A DNA stretch of 64,000 bases, from assembly GCA_026129335.1 (NCBI GenBank), contig JAHCIH010000004.1, forward strand, positions 62,001 through 126,000, written 5' to 3'. Source of the DNA: Anaerolineales bacterium (GTDB taxonomy: Bacteria > Chloroflexota > Anaerolineae > Anaerolineales > UBA11579). A program made the position numbers and the translations under genes. The notes under the pieces are model-generated. The model was given only the letters and a program-made list of their open reading frames with translations, had not been told where the DNA came from and made no database searches. Positions 15,427-24,901 of this stretch are shown here, one piece after another; positions within the stretch are counted from its first letter, which is position 1; the number at the start of each line of letters is the position of its first letter.

Positions 15427-16290
15427 ATGGCACACATAGCGTTTATTGGCTTGGGCGTGATGGGGGGCCGTATGGTCAAGCGCCTGTTGGACGCCGGCCA
15501 CACCGTGACCGGCTACAACCGCACCCGCTCCAAGGCGGAGGAACTGCTCTCTGTCGGCATGTACTGGGCGGCCACGCCGCGTGCCGCGGCCGAAGTGGCC
15601 GACATCACCCTGAGCATCGTCAGCGACACCAAGGCGCTGCGCGAAATCGCCGAGGGGCCGGAAGGCGTGCTGGCCGGGCTGGGAGCCGGCAAGGTCTACG
15701 TCGACATGAGCACGGTCAGCCCGGCAGTCGTGCGCGAGCTGGCTGCCAAGGCCGCCGCGCAGGGCGCCGCCATGCTGGACTCGCCGGTATCCGGCAGCGT
15801 GGCCACCCTGGAGCAGGGCCAGCTGACCATGATGGTCGCCGGCGATCCCGAGGCCTTCAAGAAAGCCGAGCCGGTATTGCTCGATATTGGCATGAAGGCC
15901 ACCTACGTGGGCGAGAGCGGGCAGGCGGTTTCGATGAAGATCGCCGTCAACCTCAACATCGCCGCCCAGATGCTGGCGCTCAGCGAGTCGGTGCTGCTGG
16001 CTGAGAAGGCCGGCATCCCCCGCCAGACCGCGCTGGATGTGCTCACCAACAGCGTGGTCGCCTCGCCGCTGATCAAATACAAGTCGCCCTTCCTCATCGA
16101 GATGCCCGACCAAGCCTGGTTCAATGCGGATATGATGCGCAAGGACATTCAACTTGCGCTGGATTTGGCGGATGAGGTCGGCGCAAACCTGCCGGTCACA
16201 CAGACCAGCGATACCTACTTCAAACGCGTGCAAGAGATAGGCCTGGGCGAAAAAGATTTCGCCATCGTTATCGAAGCCCTGCAAAAGTAA
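15427..16290 (+). CDS. 3-hydroxyisobutyrate dehydrogenase-family oxidoreductase
   Basis: Cytoplasmic NAD(P)-dependent beta-hydroxyacid dehydrogenase, 287 residues. The Rossmann motif FIGLGVMGGRMVKRLL is at the N-terminus, the substrate signature DSPVSGSVATLEQG near residue 118, and the catalytic Lys in AVSMKIAVNLNI near 175. Substrates of this family include 3-hydroxyisobutyrate, tartronate semialdehyde and 4-hydroxybutyrate; sequence alone does not separate them. AGGAG precedes the ATG at 15427. Combined with the aldehyde dehydrogenase at the operon's end it suggests hydroxyacid to semialdehyde to acyl conversion. Confidence 0.9.
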   Translation: MAHIAFIGLGVMGGRMVKRLLDAGHTVTGYNRTRSKAEELLSVGMYWAATPRAAAEVADITLSIVSDTKALREIAEGPEGVLAGLGAGKVYVDMSTVSPAVVRELAAKAAAQGAAMLDSPVSGSVATLEQGQLTMMVAGDPEAFKKAEPVLLDIGMKATYVGESGQAVSMKIAVNLNIAAQMLALSESVLLAEKAGIPRQTALDVLTNSVVASPLIKYKSPFLIEMPDQAWFNADMMRKDIQLALDLADEVGANLPVTQTSDTYFKRVQEIGLGEKDFAIVIEALQK

Positions 16291-16300
16291 CTGGAGCGAT

Positions 16301-17303
16301 ATGGCAAAAGCAGCCAAGCAAACCAAACCGAAGACCCCGGCCAAAGCGGCGGGCAGCCCCGACGCCGAAGAATGGCTGACCATGTACCAGCAGATGGCGC
16401 GCATCCGCGCCTTTGAGGACCGCGTCAATCTACTCTACACCTCGGCCAAGATGCCCGGCCTGGCCCACCTCTACATTGGCGAAGAAGCCATCGCCGTGGG
16501 CGTGTGCTCGGCGCTGAACGCCGACGACTACATCACCAGTACGCACCGCGGCCACGGCCACTGCATCGCCAAAGGCGCTGCAGTGGACCTGATGTTCGCC
16601 GAGCTGCTCGGCAAGGCCGCCGGCTATTGCAAGGGCAAGGGCGGTTCCATGCACATCGCCGACCAGGACAACGGCAACCTGGGCGCCAACGCCATCGTGG
16701 GCGGCAGCGCCGGCATCGCCGTGGGCGCGGGCTTCTCCGCCCAGCGGCGTGGCAGCGGCCAGGTTGCGGTGTGCTTCTTCGGCGAAGGCGCGCTGGGGCA
16801 GGGCCTGATCTACGAGACGATGAACCTGGCCCAGTTGTGGAAGCTGCCGGTGATCTTCGTTTGTGAGAACAACATGTACAACGAGTACACGCATTTTTCA
16901 GAGACCACCGCGGGCCAGCCAATAGACCGTGCCCACGCCTTCGGCATCCACACCGAAGAGCTGGACGGGCAGGACATCCGCCTGGTCCACGAAACCGCCG
17001 TGCGTGTCGTGGAGCGTGCCCGTCGTGGCGAAGGCCCCGCTTTCCTGCTCTGCCACACCTATCGCTACCACGGCCACCATGTTGGCGACATCAACCGCGA
17101 GTATTACCGCTCCAAAGAAGAGGAGCGCGACTGGGTCGAGAACCGTGACCCGATTGCCCTGTTCGCCGACTGGCTGCTGGCCGAGAAGCTCACCGACCGC
17201 AGCGTGCTCGACGGCATCGAGGCCGAGGCCAAAGACGAGGTCGAGCGCGGCGCCCAGTTTGCCTTGGATGCGCCGTACCCGGACCCCAGCGAGGTGGAGA
17301 CCA

Positions 17304-17317
<14 letters not shown>
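16301..17317 (+). CDS. 2-oxoacid/acetoin dehydrogenase E1 alpha subunit
   Basis: Thiamine-diphosphate-dependent E1 alpha chain, 338 residues, with a basic N-terminal tail of about 18 residues. Motifs are THRGHGHCIAKG, the pyrophosphate and Mg site GEGALGQGLIYETMNLA ending in ENN, and the phosphorylation-loop-like TYRYHGHHVGD. It overlaps the E1 beta gene by 14 bases. Together with E1 beta and E2 it forms a pyruvate-, acetoin- or branched-chain-type complex that releases an acyl-CoA; the substrate is not determined. No E3 (lipoamide dehydrogenase) gene lies in the operon. Confidence 0.92.
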
Positions 17318-18314
<997 letters not shown>

Positions 18315-18323
18315 GAGCGAACC

Positions 18324-19694
18324 CTGGCCACTGACGTAATTATGCCCGCCCTGGGGATGGCCCAGGAAACCGGCAAGCTGCTCAAATGGTACAAAGCCTC
18401 GGGGGAGCAGGTGACCAAGGGCGAGCCGCTGATGGAAGTGGAGACTGACAAGGTCACTGTGACCATCGAGGCGACCGAGAGCGGCACGCTGGCCAATGTG
18501 GTCGCCACCGAGGGTCAGGATGTGCCCGTGGGCGAAGCCATCGCCCACCTGCTGGCCCCCGGCGAGGCGGCCCCGCCGCCGCCGGTCATCCGCAGCGCGC
18601 CAGCGGCCCCGGCGGCTCTGCCGCCTGCCGCCGCGCCGCGCCCGCAAGCCCAGCCTGCCGCCAGGCCGGCACAGCCGCTGGCGGCTCCCCCGGCGGGCAA
18701 CGGCCGCGCCGTGGTGGTCAACGCCAGCCCGGTGGCGCTGCGCATGGCTGCCGAAAATGGCATTGACCTGGCGCAGGTCAAGCCGGGCGGCGGCCGCGTG
18801 ACCCGCGAAGATGTGCGTGCTTATCTAGAAGGGCGGCTGCGTCCAGCCCCCGGCAGGGTAGGGGGGCGCGTATTGGCCTCGCCCAAGGCGCGTCGCCTGG
18901 CCGCCGAAGCGGGCCTGGACCTGGCGAGCATCCCTGGTAGCGGCCCCGAGGGCGCCGTGCTGGCCATCGACCTGCCGCTGGCCGCCGCGCCAGCCGCCCC
19001 GCCGCCACTGCCCGCCGGCATGACCGAGGTCAGCCTGGGCAGCTTGTGGCGGGTGATGGCCGACCATGTCACCCAAAGCTGGCAGGATGTGCCGCACTTC
19101 TACTTGGTCCGCGAAGTGGACGCGGGAGCGCTGATGGCCGCCCGCGAAAAGCTCAAGGGCAAAGGCAAGACCCAGGTCAAAGTCACCTTCACCGACATGC
19201 TGGTCAAGCTGGTCGCCAAGGCGCTGGCGAAGCACCCCAACGTCAACGCCACCTGGACCCGCGGCACGATTGCGTTGATTGAAGACATCAACGTGGGCCT
19301 GGCCGTGGGCGTGCCCGATGGCCTGGTAGTGCCCGTGGTTCACAAAGCCGACCAGCTCAGCGTGCAGGGCATCGCCCAGCGTCGCGCCGAAATCGTCGAG
19401 CGTGCCACCACAAAAGCCCTGGGGCCGGACGATATTCAGGGCGGCACCTTCACCATCAGCAACCTGGGCATGTACAACATCGATGCCTTCAATGCCATCG
19501 TCAATGCGCCTCAGGCCGCCATCCTGGCGGTGGGGCGCATTGTGGAGCGCGTCGTGGCCCAGGCGGGCAAGCCCGCCGTGCGCCCCATCCTGACCATGAC
19601 CCTGTCCTGCGACCACCGCGTGGTGGATGGCCTGCGCGGCGCGGAATTTCTCGACACATTGGCCGGGCTCATCGAAAAGCCCGACCTGGATTAA
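18324..19694 (+). CDS. Dihydrolipoamide acyltransferase E2, probable CTG start
   Basis: E2 core protein of about 456 residues. The lipoyl domain (1-80) has K43 in VETDKVTV. Two peripheral-subunit-binding domains follow, at about 133-170 (VNASPVALRMAAENGIDL) and 184-218 (LASPKARRLAAEAGLDL), joined by Ala/Pro-rich linkers. The catalytic domain ends with the active-site motif SCDHRVVDGLRGAEFL. The first ATG (18342) would begin at MPALGM, inside the first lipoyl strand; the six codons before it (CTG then ATDVI) restore the usual xxxVIMPALGM, and AGGAG lies six bases before that CTG. Confidence 0.85.
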   Translation: MATDVIMPALGMAQETGKLLKWYKASGEQVTKGEPLMEVETDKVTVTIEATESGTLANVVATEGQDVPVGEAIAHLLAPGEAAPPPPVIRSAPAAPAALPPAAAPRPQAQPAARPAQPLAAPPAGNGRAVVVNASPVALRMAAENGIDLAQVKPGGGRVTREDVRAYLEGRLRPAPGRVGGRVLASPKARRLAAEAGLDLASIPGSGPEGAVLAIDLPLAAAPAAPPPLPAGMTEVSLGSLWRVMADHVTQSWQDVPHFYLVREVDAGALMAAREKLKGKGKTQVKVTFTDMLVKLVAKALAKHPNVNATWTRGTIALIEDINVGLAVGVPDGLVVPVVHKADQLSVQGIAQRRAEIVERATTKALGPDDIQGGTFTISNLGMYNIDAFNAIVNAPQAAILAVGRIVERVVAQAGKPAVRPILTMTLSCDHRVVDGLRGAEFLDTLAGLIEKPDLD

Positions 19695-19709
19695 GGAGCC
19701 TTACAACTG

Positions 19710-21200
19710 ATGGAAAGCAAACGCCTGCGCGGGTCGCAGACTCGCAGCGCAACAAAAGACGCCAAAAAGACCGAGATGGGCGAATTCGGCGTTTTGCTGG
19801 ATGGCAAATGGATCAAGACCGGCGACGCCATTGGCGTGCACAGCCCCTATGACGATACCCAGGTAGCGGTCGTGCACCGCGCCGGGCCGGAACAGATCGA
19901 GCAGGCTATTCAGGTAGCCACCGCTGCCTTCCAAACCACGCGCAAGCTGCCGGTCTGGAAGCGAGCCGATGTGCTCAGCAAGGTCAGCCAGGGCATCGCC
20001 GCCCGCGCCGAGGAACTGGCCCGCACCATCGCGCTCGAGGCGGGCAAGCCCATCCGCACCGCCCGCCTCGAGGTGGACCGGGCGACCTTCACCTTTCAGG
20101 TCGCCGCCGAGGAGAGCAAACGCATCTACGGCGAGATCGTGCCGCTGGACTGGCTGCCCGGCTCTGAGAACCGTGTGGCCCACGTGCACCACGTGCCGCT
20201 CGGCCCCATCGCCGGCATTTCGCCCTTCAATTTCCCACTCAACCTGGTCGCCCACAAGGTGGCCCCGGCGATGGCCGCGGGCAACCCGATCATCCTGCGC
20301 CCGGCCAGCGCCACGCCGCTCAGCGCGCTCAAGCTGGGCGAGATCATCCTCGAGGCCGGCTGGCCGGAGGGCGGCTACGCCGTAGTGCCCTCGGCCACCA
20401 AGGACGCCGCGCCGCTGGTGGAAGACCCGCGCATCAAGCTGCTCACCTTCACCGGGAGTCCGGCGGTGGGCTGGGCGCTGAAGGGCAAGGCGGGCATGAA
20501 GCGCGTCACCCTGGAGCTGGGCGGCAATGCCGGCGTCATCGTCCACGATGACGCCGACATCGACTATGCCGCCGAGCGCGTTGCCTGGGGTGGTTTCTCC
20601 TATGCCGGGCAATCCTGTATTTCCGTGCAGCGCGTCTACGTCGCTCAAAGCGTCTACGAAGATTTTGCCGAAGCGCTCATGCCGCGGGTCAAGGCCCTGG
20701 TGGTCGGCGACCCGCTGGACGAGAAGACCGACGTCGGCCCGATGATCGACGCCGGCGCCGCCGAGCGCTTGGACGAATGGGTGCAGGAAGCCAAGGCGGG
20801 CGGCGGCGAAGTGCTCGCCGGCGGCGAGCGCAAGGGCACGCTGTTCCACCCCACGGTGCTGGCCTCCATTGATGAGAACATGTCGGTCTCCTGCCAGGAG
20901 GCCTTCGGCCCCATCCTCGGCCTCTACCAATATGCGGATGTGCACCAGGCGATCCGCGCCGTGGATGCCAGTGAGTTCGGCTTGCAGGCCGGGCTCTTCA
21001 CCCGGGACATGGGCATCATCCACGAAGCCTTTCAGGAAATCGAGGTCGGCGGCCTGATGGTCAACGACGTCTCCACCTTCCGCATGGACCACATGCCGTA
21101 TGGCGGCGTGAAGCAATCCGGCCTCGGCCGCGAAGGCATCCGCTATGCCATCGAGGAGATGAGCGAACTCAAGCTGCTCACCTTCAACCACAGGACGTAA
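19710..21200 (+). CDS. Aldehyde dehydrogenase family protein
   Basis: NAD(P)-dependent aldehyde dehydrogenase, 496 residues, close to the family's usual length. Motifs are ISPFNFPLNLVAHKVAPAMA (cofactor site), FTGSPAVGWAL, the general base in LELGGNAGVIV and the catalytic Cys in SYAGQSCISVQRV. It resembles the lactaldehyde/GAPN-like branch more than methylmalonate-semialdehyde dehydrogenase. It is the last gene of the operon that starts at 13140. The N-terminus has a charged tail of about 25 residues before the family core. Diverged remains of a second copy's 3' end lie just downstream. Confidence 0.9.
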   Translation: MESKRLRGSQTRSATKDAKKTEMGEFGVLLDGKWIKTGDAIGVHSPYDDTQVAVVHRAGPEQIEQAIQVATAAFQTTRKLPVWKRADVLSKVSQGIAARAEELARTIALEAGKPIRTARLEVDRATFTFQVAAEESKRIYGEIVPLDWLPGSENRVAHVHHVPLGPIAGISPFNFPLNLVAHKVAPAMAAGNPIILRPASATPLSALKLGEIILEAGWPEGGYAVVPSATKDAAPLVEDPRIKLLTFTGSPAVGWALKGKAGMKRVTLELGGNAGVIVHDDADIDYAAERVAWGGFSYAGQSCISVQRVYVAQSVYEDFAEALMPRVKALVVGDPLDEKTDVGPMIDAGAAERLDEWVQEAKAGGGEVLAGGERKGTLFHPTVLASIDENMSVSCQEAFGPILGLYQYADVHQAIRAVDASEFGLQAGLFTRDMGIIHEAFQEIEVGGLMVNDVSTFRMDHMPYGGVKQSGLGREGIRYAIEEMSELKLLTFNHRT

Positions 21201-21211
21201 GAGCGCCTACC

Positions 21212-21225
21212 ATTATTGCGAGGAG
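21212..21225. repeat. Half copy of the ATTGCGAGGAG repeat
   Basis: ATTATTGCGAGGAG matches the left end of the dispersed repeat found complete at 21305-21373 and in two copies at 56579-56650. The right end is not recognisable here. Confidence 0.6.
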
Positions 21226-21250
21226 CACACGTCCGCTACTTCATCGGAGA

Positions 21251-21284
21251 GACTGAGCTGCTCGCTTTTAACCATGAGGCGTAA
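21251..21284 (+). pseudogene. Remnant of an aldehyde dehydrogenase 3' end
   Basis: The bases encode ELLAFNHEA followed by TAA and align with the real aldehyde dehydrogenase terminus just upstream (KLLTFNHRT and stop). Only about 30 bases remain. It looks like the scar of a lost paralog or a partial tandem duplication interrupted by repeat DNA. Confidence 0.5.
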
Positions 21285-21304
21285 GTTCCACGGCTGAGAG
21301 CTCA

Positions 21305-21373
21305 CCGTCATTGCGAGGAGCATACGTAGTGAAGCATGTACATGCTTCACTACGTAGCGGACGAAGCAATCTC
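21305..21373. repeat. Dispersed palindromic element, complete copy
   Basis: It starts GTCATTGCGAGGAG and ends GGACGAAGCAATCTCC; the ends ATTGC and GCAAT are inverted. Inside is a perfect 34-bp palindrome at 21323-21356 (arms TACGTAGTGAAGCATGT). It looks like a small non-coding mobile or REP-type element. The rest of 21374-21560 has no gene; a TATACT at 21530-21535 could be a -10 for the next gene. Confidence 0.75.
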
Positions 21374-21560
21374 CGCATGCAAGTCAGCCTCCATTCCCAC
21401 GAACCCCGTGCCATTCTGAGCGGTACTTAAAGCCACACCTGATCGCCGAACCCGTCCAGCGAAGAATCCATAGAGCCACCTCTTCCGCATAGTCCAAGAC
21501 GCAAGGCCATATTGCGAATAAGCGCACGTTATACTCACCTGCTGAAGTAGAGGTTTCTCA

Positions 21561-23312
21561 ATGAGGCTGGATTCGGCAAGGATCAAAGCGGCAGGCGAGC
21601 ACATCGGCAATTGGCTCCGTCGAGATAGGGGAGCCATTTTTGCGTACCTGCTTGCCACGGCGGCCATGTCTTACCCTCTACTGTTCAGCTTGGGCGGGAA
21701 CCTGATGCCGGTGGGCGGCGACGCCTTCATGAAGCTGTGGGATGTTTGGTGGCTGGAACGCCTGGTTACGACCGGCCAACCCTTTTACTACACTCAGGAC
21801 CTTTTTTATCCCATGGGCCTGGACCTGTCCTTCCACCCCACTTCGTGGACGGTTACGGCGGCAACTTGGTTTCTCGCGCAATGGATCGGCATATTCAGCG
21901 CCTACAAGGTAATGATCGTAATAGCCATCTTTTCGAGCGCGTACTGCGCGTACCTCCTGGCGCTATGGCTGACGAAGAACCGCCTGGCCGCCTGGTTTGG
22001 CGGCGCAATCTATTCCTTCTCGCCCTATCATTTTGCCGACCTGCGCGGGCATCCCGACCTGGCTCACCTGGCCTTCATTCCGCTCGCCGTTCTCTGCCTC
22101 CTTGTTGGCCTCAGGCAAAGGCGGCTATGGATGGCGCTGATTGCCGGGGTGCTGCTTGGTCTGGTGGCCTGGACTGGTTTATATCTCTTTGGATTTGCGG
22201 TGATAACCCTTGGTGTGCTTCTTCTCTACGAGTGCCTGGTTGAGCGGGGCTGGCGGAGAAAATACTTCTGGCAATTTTCCGTGCTCTTTGTCTCGGTCGC
22301 TGCCCTACTCCTGCTGCCGCGGCTCGCACCTGTTTTTGATGACCGTGCCGATTTGTCCTTTGTGATCGAAAACAAGTTTGCGGCCTATGAAACCCAGGCT
22401 GATCTGCTTTCTTACTTTGTCCCACCGCCCGCCAACTCCTTGCTCACTCCATTCTTTGGTCAATGGAGCAGCAAATTTGCTGAGAGCGTGGCTGTTTACC
22501 CTTCGCCCTATTTGGGATGGGTTGCGCTGCTCGCCTGCCTCTCTGCATTGTTTTTGCGCAAAGACCGCAAGGCCATATGGCTGTGGGCGGCGCTCGCCGC
22601 ACTCTTCCTTGTCCTCAGCCTGGGGCCATCTCTGCGATTGGCCGGGAGAGTCTATCCGCAGGTGCCTCTGCCAGCCGAATTGCTGATAAGCAACGTACAA
22701 ATTTTCAGAAGCGTGCGCCCCATCCTTTTTCATATTGGCTTATTGCTGCCCCTGGGAATGCTGGCCTCATTCGGTTTGAAGGGCTGGTTCCAAAGGCTGA
22801 ATTCAAAGCCGCAGATTAGTGCTGTGGTTGTGCTGCTGAGTGCGGTGCTTTTTGCGGAGTACTGGATCGGGCCTTTTGGGCTTAGTCCCTTGGAAACGAG
22901 CCCGATCTATCAGCAAATTGCCGAAGATCAGAACGAGTTTGCAATCATCGATCTCCCCATGGGATACAGCCCCTCTAAATACTACCTGCTTCTGCAAACC
23001 ATCCATGGCAGGCCGATCGTTGAAGGCATGTCCAGCCGGATGCCGCCGAATGCCTTCGACTATATCGATTCAAACTTGCTTTTGGGTTTGTGGCGGGCTG
23101 AAGAGCCCCTGGATTGCACTGACTTTCGCATGCGTGACATGGCCCAGGCCATTAACGCGCTGCGGGCGGATGGCTTCGCTTACATTCTGTTGCACGACCC
23201 TGAGTTATTTACTGATTACTTTCAAGGGGTGCCAGTCACGGCTGAGGACCAGTCTGTAAAGGTCTATTCGCTTGCAGATTTAGGGGATTTCTTTCCTTGC
23301 ATAAATCGTTAA
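21561..23312 (+). CDS. Polytopic membrane protein, glycosyltransferase GT-C-like
   Basis: A 583-residue protein with about 10-12 hydrophobic helices and a soluble C-terminal domain of about 130 residues. The first extracytoplasmic loop has PVGGDAFMKLWDVWWLERL, an acidic motif like those in GT-C lipid-linked-sugar transferases. GAIYSFSPYHFADLRGHPDL and later a WRAEEPLDCTDFRM segment are further landmarks. GAGG lies seven bases before the ATG. Base use is less GC-rich than neighbouring genes, and repeat DNA precedes it, so it may be acquired. The sugar donor and acceptor are unknown. It converges on the amidohydrolase gene with ten bases between. Confidence 0.7.
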   Translation: MRLDSARIKAAGEHIGNWLRRDRGAIFAYLLATAAMSYPLLFSLGGNLMPVGGDAFMKLWDVWWLERLVTTGQPFYYTQDLFYPMGLDLSFHPTSWTVTAATWFLAQWIGIFSAYKVMIVIAIFSSAYCAYLLALWLTKNRLAAWFGGAIYSFSPYHFADLRGHPDLAHLAFIPLAVLCLLVGLRQRRLWMALIAGVLLGLVAWTGLYLFGFAVITLGVLLLYECLVERGWRRKYFWQFSVLFVSVAALLLLPRLAPVFDDRADLSFVIENKFAAYETQADLLSYFVPPPANSLLTPFFGQWSSKFAESVAVYPSPYLGWVALLACLSALFLRKDRKAIWLWAALAALFLVLSLGPSLRLAGRVYPQVPLPAELLISNVQIFRSVRPILFHIGLLLPLGMLASFGLKGWFQRLNSKPQISAVVVLLSAVLFAEYWIGPFGLSPLETSPIYQQIAEDQNEFAIIDLPMGYSPSKYYLLLQTIHGRPIVEGMSSRMPPNAFDYIDSNLLLGLWRAEEPLDCTDFRMRDMAQAINALRADGFAYILLHDPELFTDYFQGVPVTAEDQSVKVYSLADLGDFFPCINR

Positions 23313-23322
23313 TCGCACCAGA

Positions 23323-24618
23323 CTAGCCCGCGGCCTTCAGCACATGCTTCTGCGCCTTGGCGGCCAGGTCTTGCAAGCGGCTGAGTTCGAAGTCCACCAG
23401 CGCACCGCCGCGCTTCAGCACCTTGCCGCCCACCAGCACCGTGTCCACGTTGCTGGTGTCCATCGCCCAGACGATGGCGCCGATCGGGTCATTCACCGGC
23501 ATCACGTTGATGTGGTGCTCGCGCAGCAGTACGATGTCGGCTTCCTTGCCGGGAGTGATCGTGCCGATCCTGTCGCCCAACCCCAGCGCGTGGGCGCCGT
23601 TGACTGTGGCGTATTCGATGACGTCCCGGGTGGTGATCTGGCCGGGGGCGAGGCGCATGGACAGCTTCTTTTCGAACGCCATGGCGTGCTGCATGGAGAT
23701 CACCGCCTGCATTTGCGAGAACAGGTCGCCGCGGCCGGCCACCTCGGAGTCCACGCCCAGGCTGGGGGACAGCTTGGCGTCCAAAAGGCGTTGGATAGTG
23801 GGCGGGCCGTAGCCAAACATCGTCTCCGCGGTCGGCGTGATGGACACCGCGCCCCCGCTGTCTTTGATCAGGCGCAGTTCCTTGTCGCTCAGCGTATTGC
23901 CGTGCGCGTACAAAATATCCGGGCCGAGCAGCTTGGCCTTGTGCGCCGCGGCCAGTTGGTCTTTACGCTTGGGGTCGCCCATGCCCACCTGCACGGAAAT
24001 GCGGATGTTTAGCTCGCGAGCCAGCCCCCAATCGGCCTTGAGTTGCTCGAGCGAAACGCCGTCCGGGTCGGGGGAGGCGAGGGCGAAGCCGACCAACTCC
24101 TGGCTGGAATCGAGCAGGTCCTTTAAATCGTCGCTGCTTTGCACTGCCTTGGGGGCAGGGCTGAAAGCGAACACCGAACGGATGCCCGACTCGACCAGCG
24201 CCTGCAGATCGGCGGCGATGTGCTCTTTGCTGCCGGCGTGAGAGTGGTTGAGTACGGTGGTGATGCCGGCGTCTATCGCCCCGGCCGCGCTGGACAGCGT
24301 GCTGGCGAAGATGTCTTCCGGGCGGAACGCAGAGGCCAGTTTGGACTGATGTTTTTCGCCGAAGTCGCGGCCGTTGGAGAGGAACTGGGTGCCTGCGTTG
24401 CGCAGGATGCCCTTCCACATATGGCGGTGGGTGTCCACAAAGCCGGGGGCCACGATCATGCCTGTGGCGTCGATCACTTCCGCGCCAGGTTCGGTGATAT
24501 CCCTGGCCACGGCCACGATCTTGGAGCCTTCCACCAGCACATCACAGCCCACGGTGTTGCCCACCTGGGGGTCCAGGCTGAGTACGGTGCCGGATTTGAT
24601 TAGCTTTTTACCTTCCAT
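23323..24618 (-). CDS. Amidohydrolase (TRZ/ATZ/cytosine deaminase-like), stand-alone paralog
   Basis: A 431-residue metal-dependent hydrolase of the SAH/atrazine/cytosine deaminase group. The N-terminal beta-sandwich leads to PGFVDTHRHMW (H64, H66), then ILYAHGN (H239) and GVDSE (D290). The His expected after strand 5 is Q210 (ISVQVGMG), whereas the related fused enzyme at 28856-31312 has TAHVGVG there. The start is the ATG at 24618 behind AGAGG; longer frame upstream has no ribosome site. It diverges from the ABC operon, and similarity to the fused domain suggests work on related substrates. Confidence 0.85.
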   Translation of the reverse strand: MEGKKLIKSGTVLSLDPQVGNTVGCDVLVEGSKIVAVARDITEPGAEVIDATGMIVAPGFVDTHRHMWKGILRNAGTQFLSNGRDFGEKHQSKLASAFRPEDIFASTLSSAAGAIDAGITTVLNHSHAGSKEHIAADLQALVESGIRSVFAFSPAPKAVQSSDDLKDLLDSSQELVGFALASPDPDGVSLEQLKADWGLARELNIRISVQVGMGDPKRKDQLAAAHKAKLLGPDILYAHGNTLSDKELRLIKDSGGAVSITPTAETMFGYGPPTIQRLLDAKLSPSLGVDSEVAGRGDLFSQMQAVISMQHAMAFEKKLSMRLAPGQITTRDVIEYATVNGAHALGLGDRIGTITPGKEADIVLLREHHINVMPVNDPIGAIVWAMDTSNVDTVLVGGKVLKRGGALVDFELSRLQDLAAKAQKHVLKAAG

Positions 24619-24684
24619 CAAAACCTCTGCTTGGCTTTCGGAATGCAGCACATTGTAATTGATGTTCGGCTTTGCGTTTAGTGT

Positions 24685-24788
24685 TATCAAACAAAATAGT
24701 GCGAGCATGTCCAGTTTGCGCCCCATTTCACGAAGACGAACTCCATCTTGTAAAACCTAGGTGAACACTTTGAGCTGTTTGTTTGATA
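24685..24788. promoter_or_regulatory. Split 11-bp inverted repeat in the divergent region
   Basis: TATCAAACAAA at 24685-24695 and TTTGTTTGATA at 24778-24788 are perfect complements 82 bases apart, in the spacer between the divergent amidohydrolase and ABC operon. The distal half lies four bases upstream of the ABC promoter's -35. Two spaced half-sites suggest looping control of both directions. Confidence 0.5.
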
Positions 24789-24792
24789 GGAC

Positions 24793-24822
24793 TTGACTAA
24801 AGTCAAATTATGCGCTTACAAT
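24793..24822 (+). promoter_or_regulatory. Promoter of the ABC-amidohydrolase operon with overlapping palindrome
   Basis: TTGACT (24793-24798) and TACAAT (24817-24822) are spaced 18 bases. The -35 is part of a TTGACTAAAGTCAA palindrome (24793-24806), a likely repressor site. The leader runs about 75 bases to the ATG at 24902. Confidence 0.6.
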
Positions 24823-24901
24823 GGCGGATAATCTTCTGGAAGTCCCTTCGAATTCCCAAATGCTCACTTCAACCTCACTCGCGTAATGTGTTAAGGGCTA
24901 C

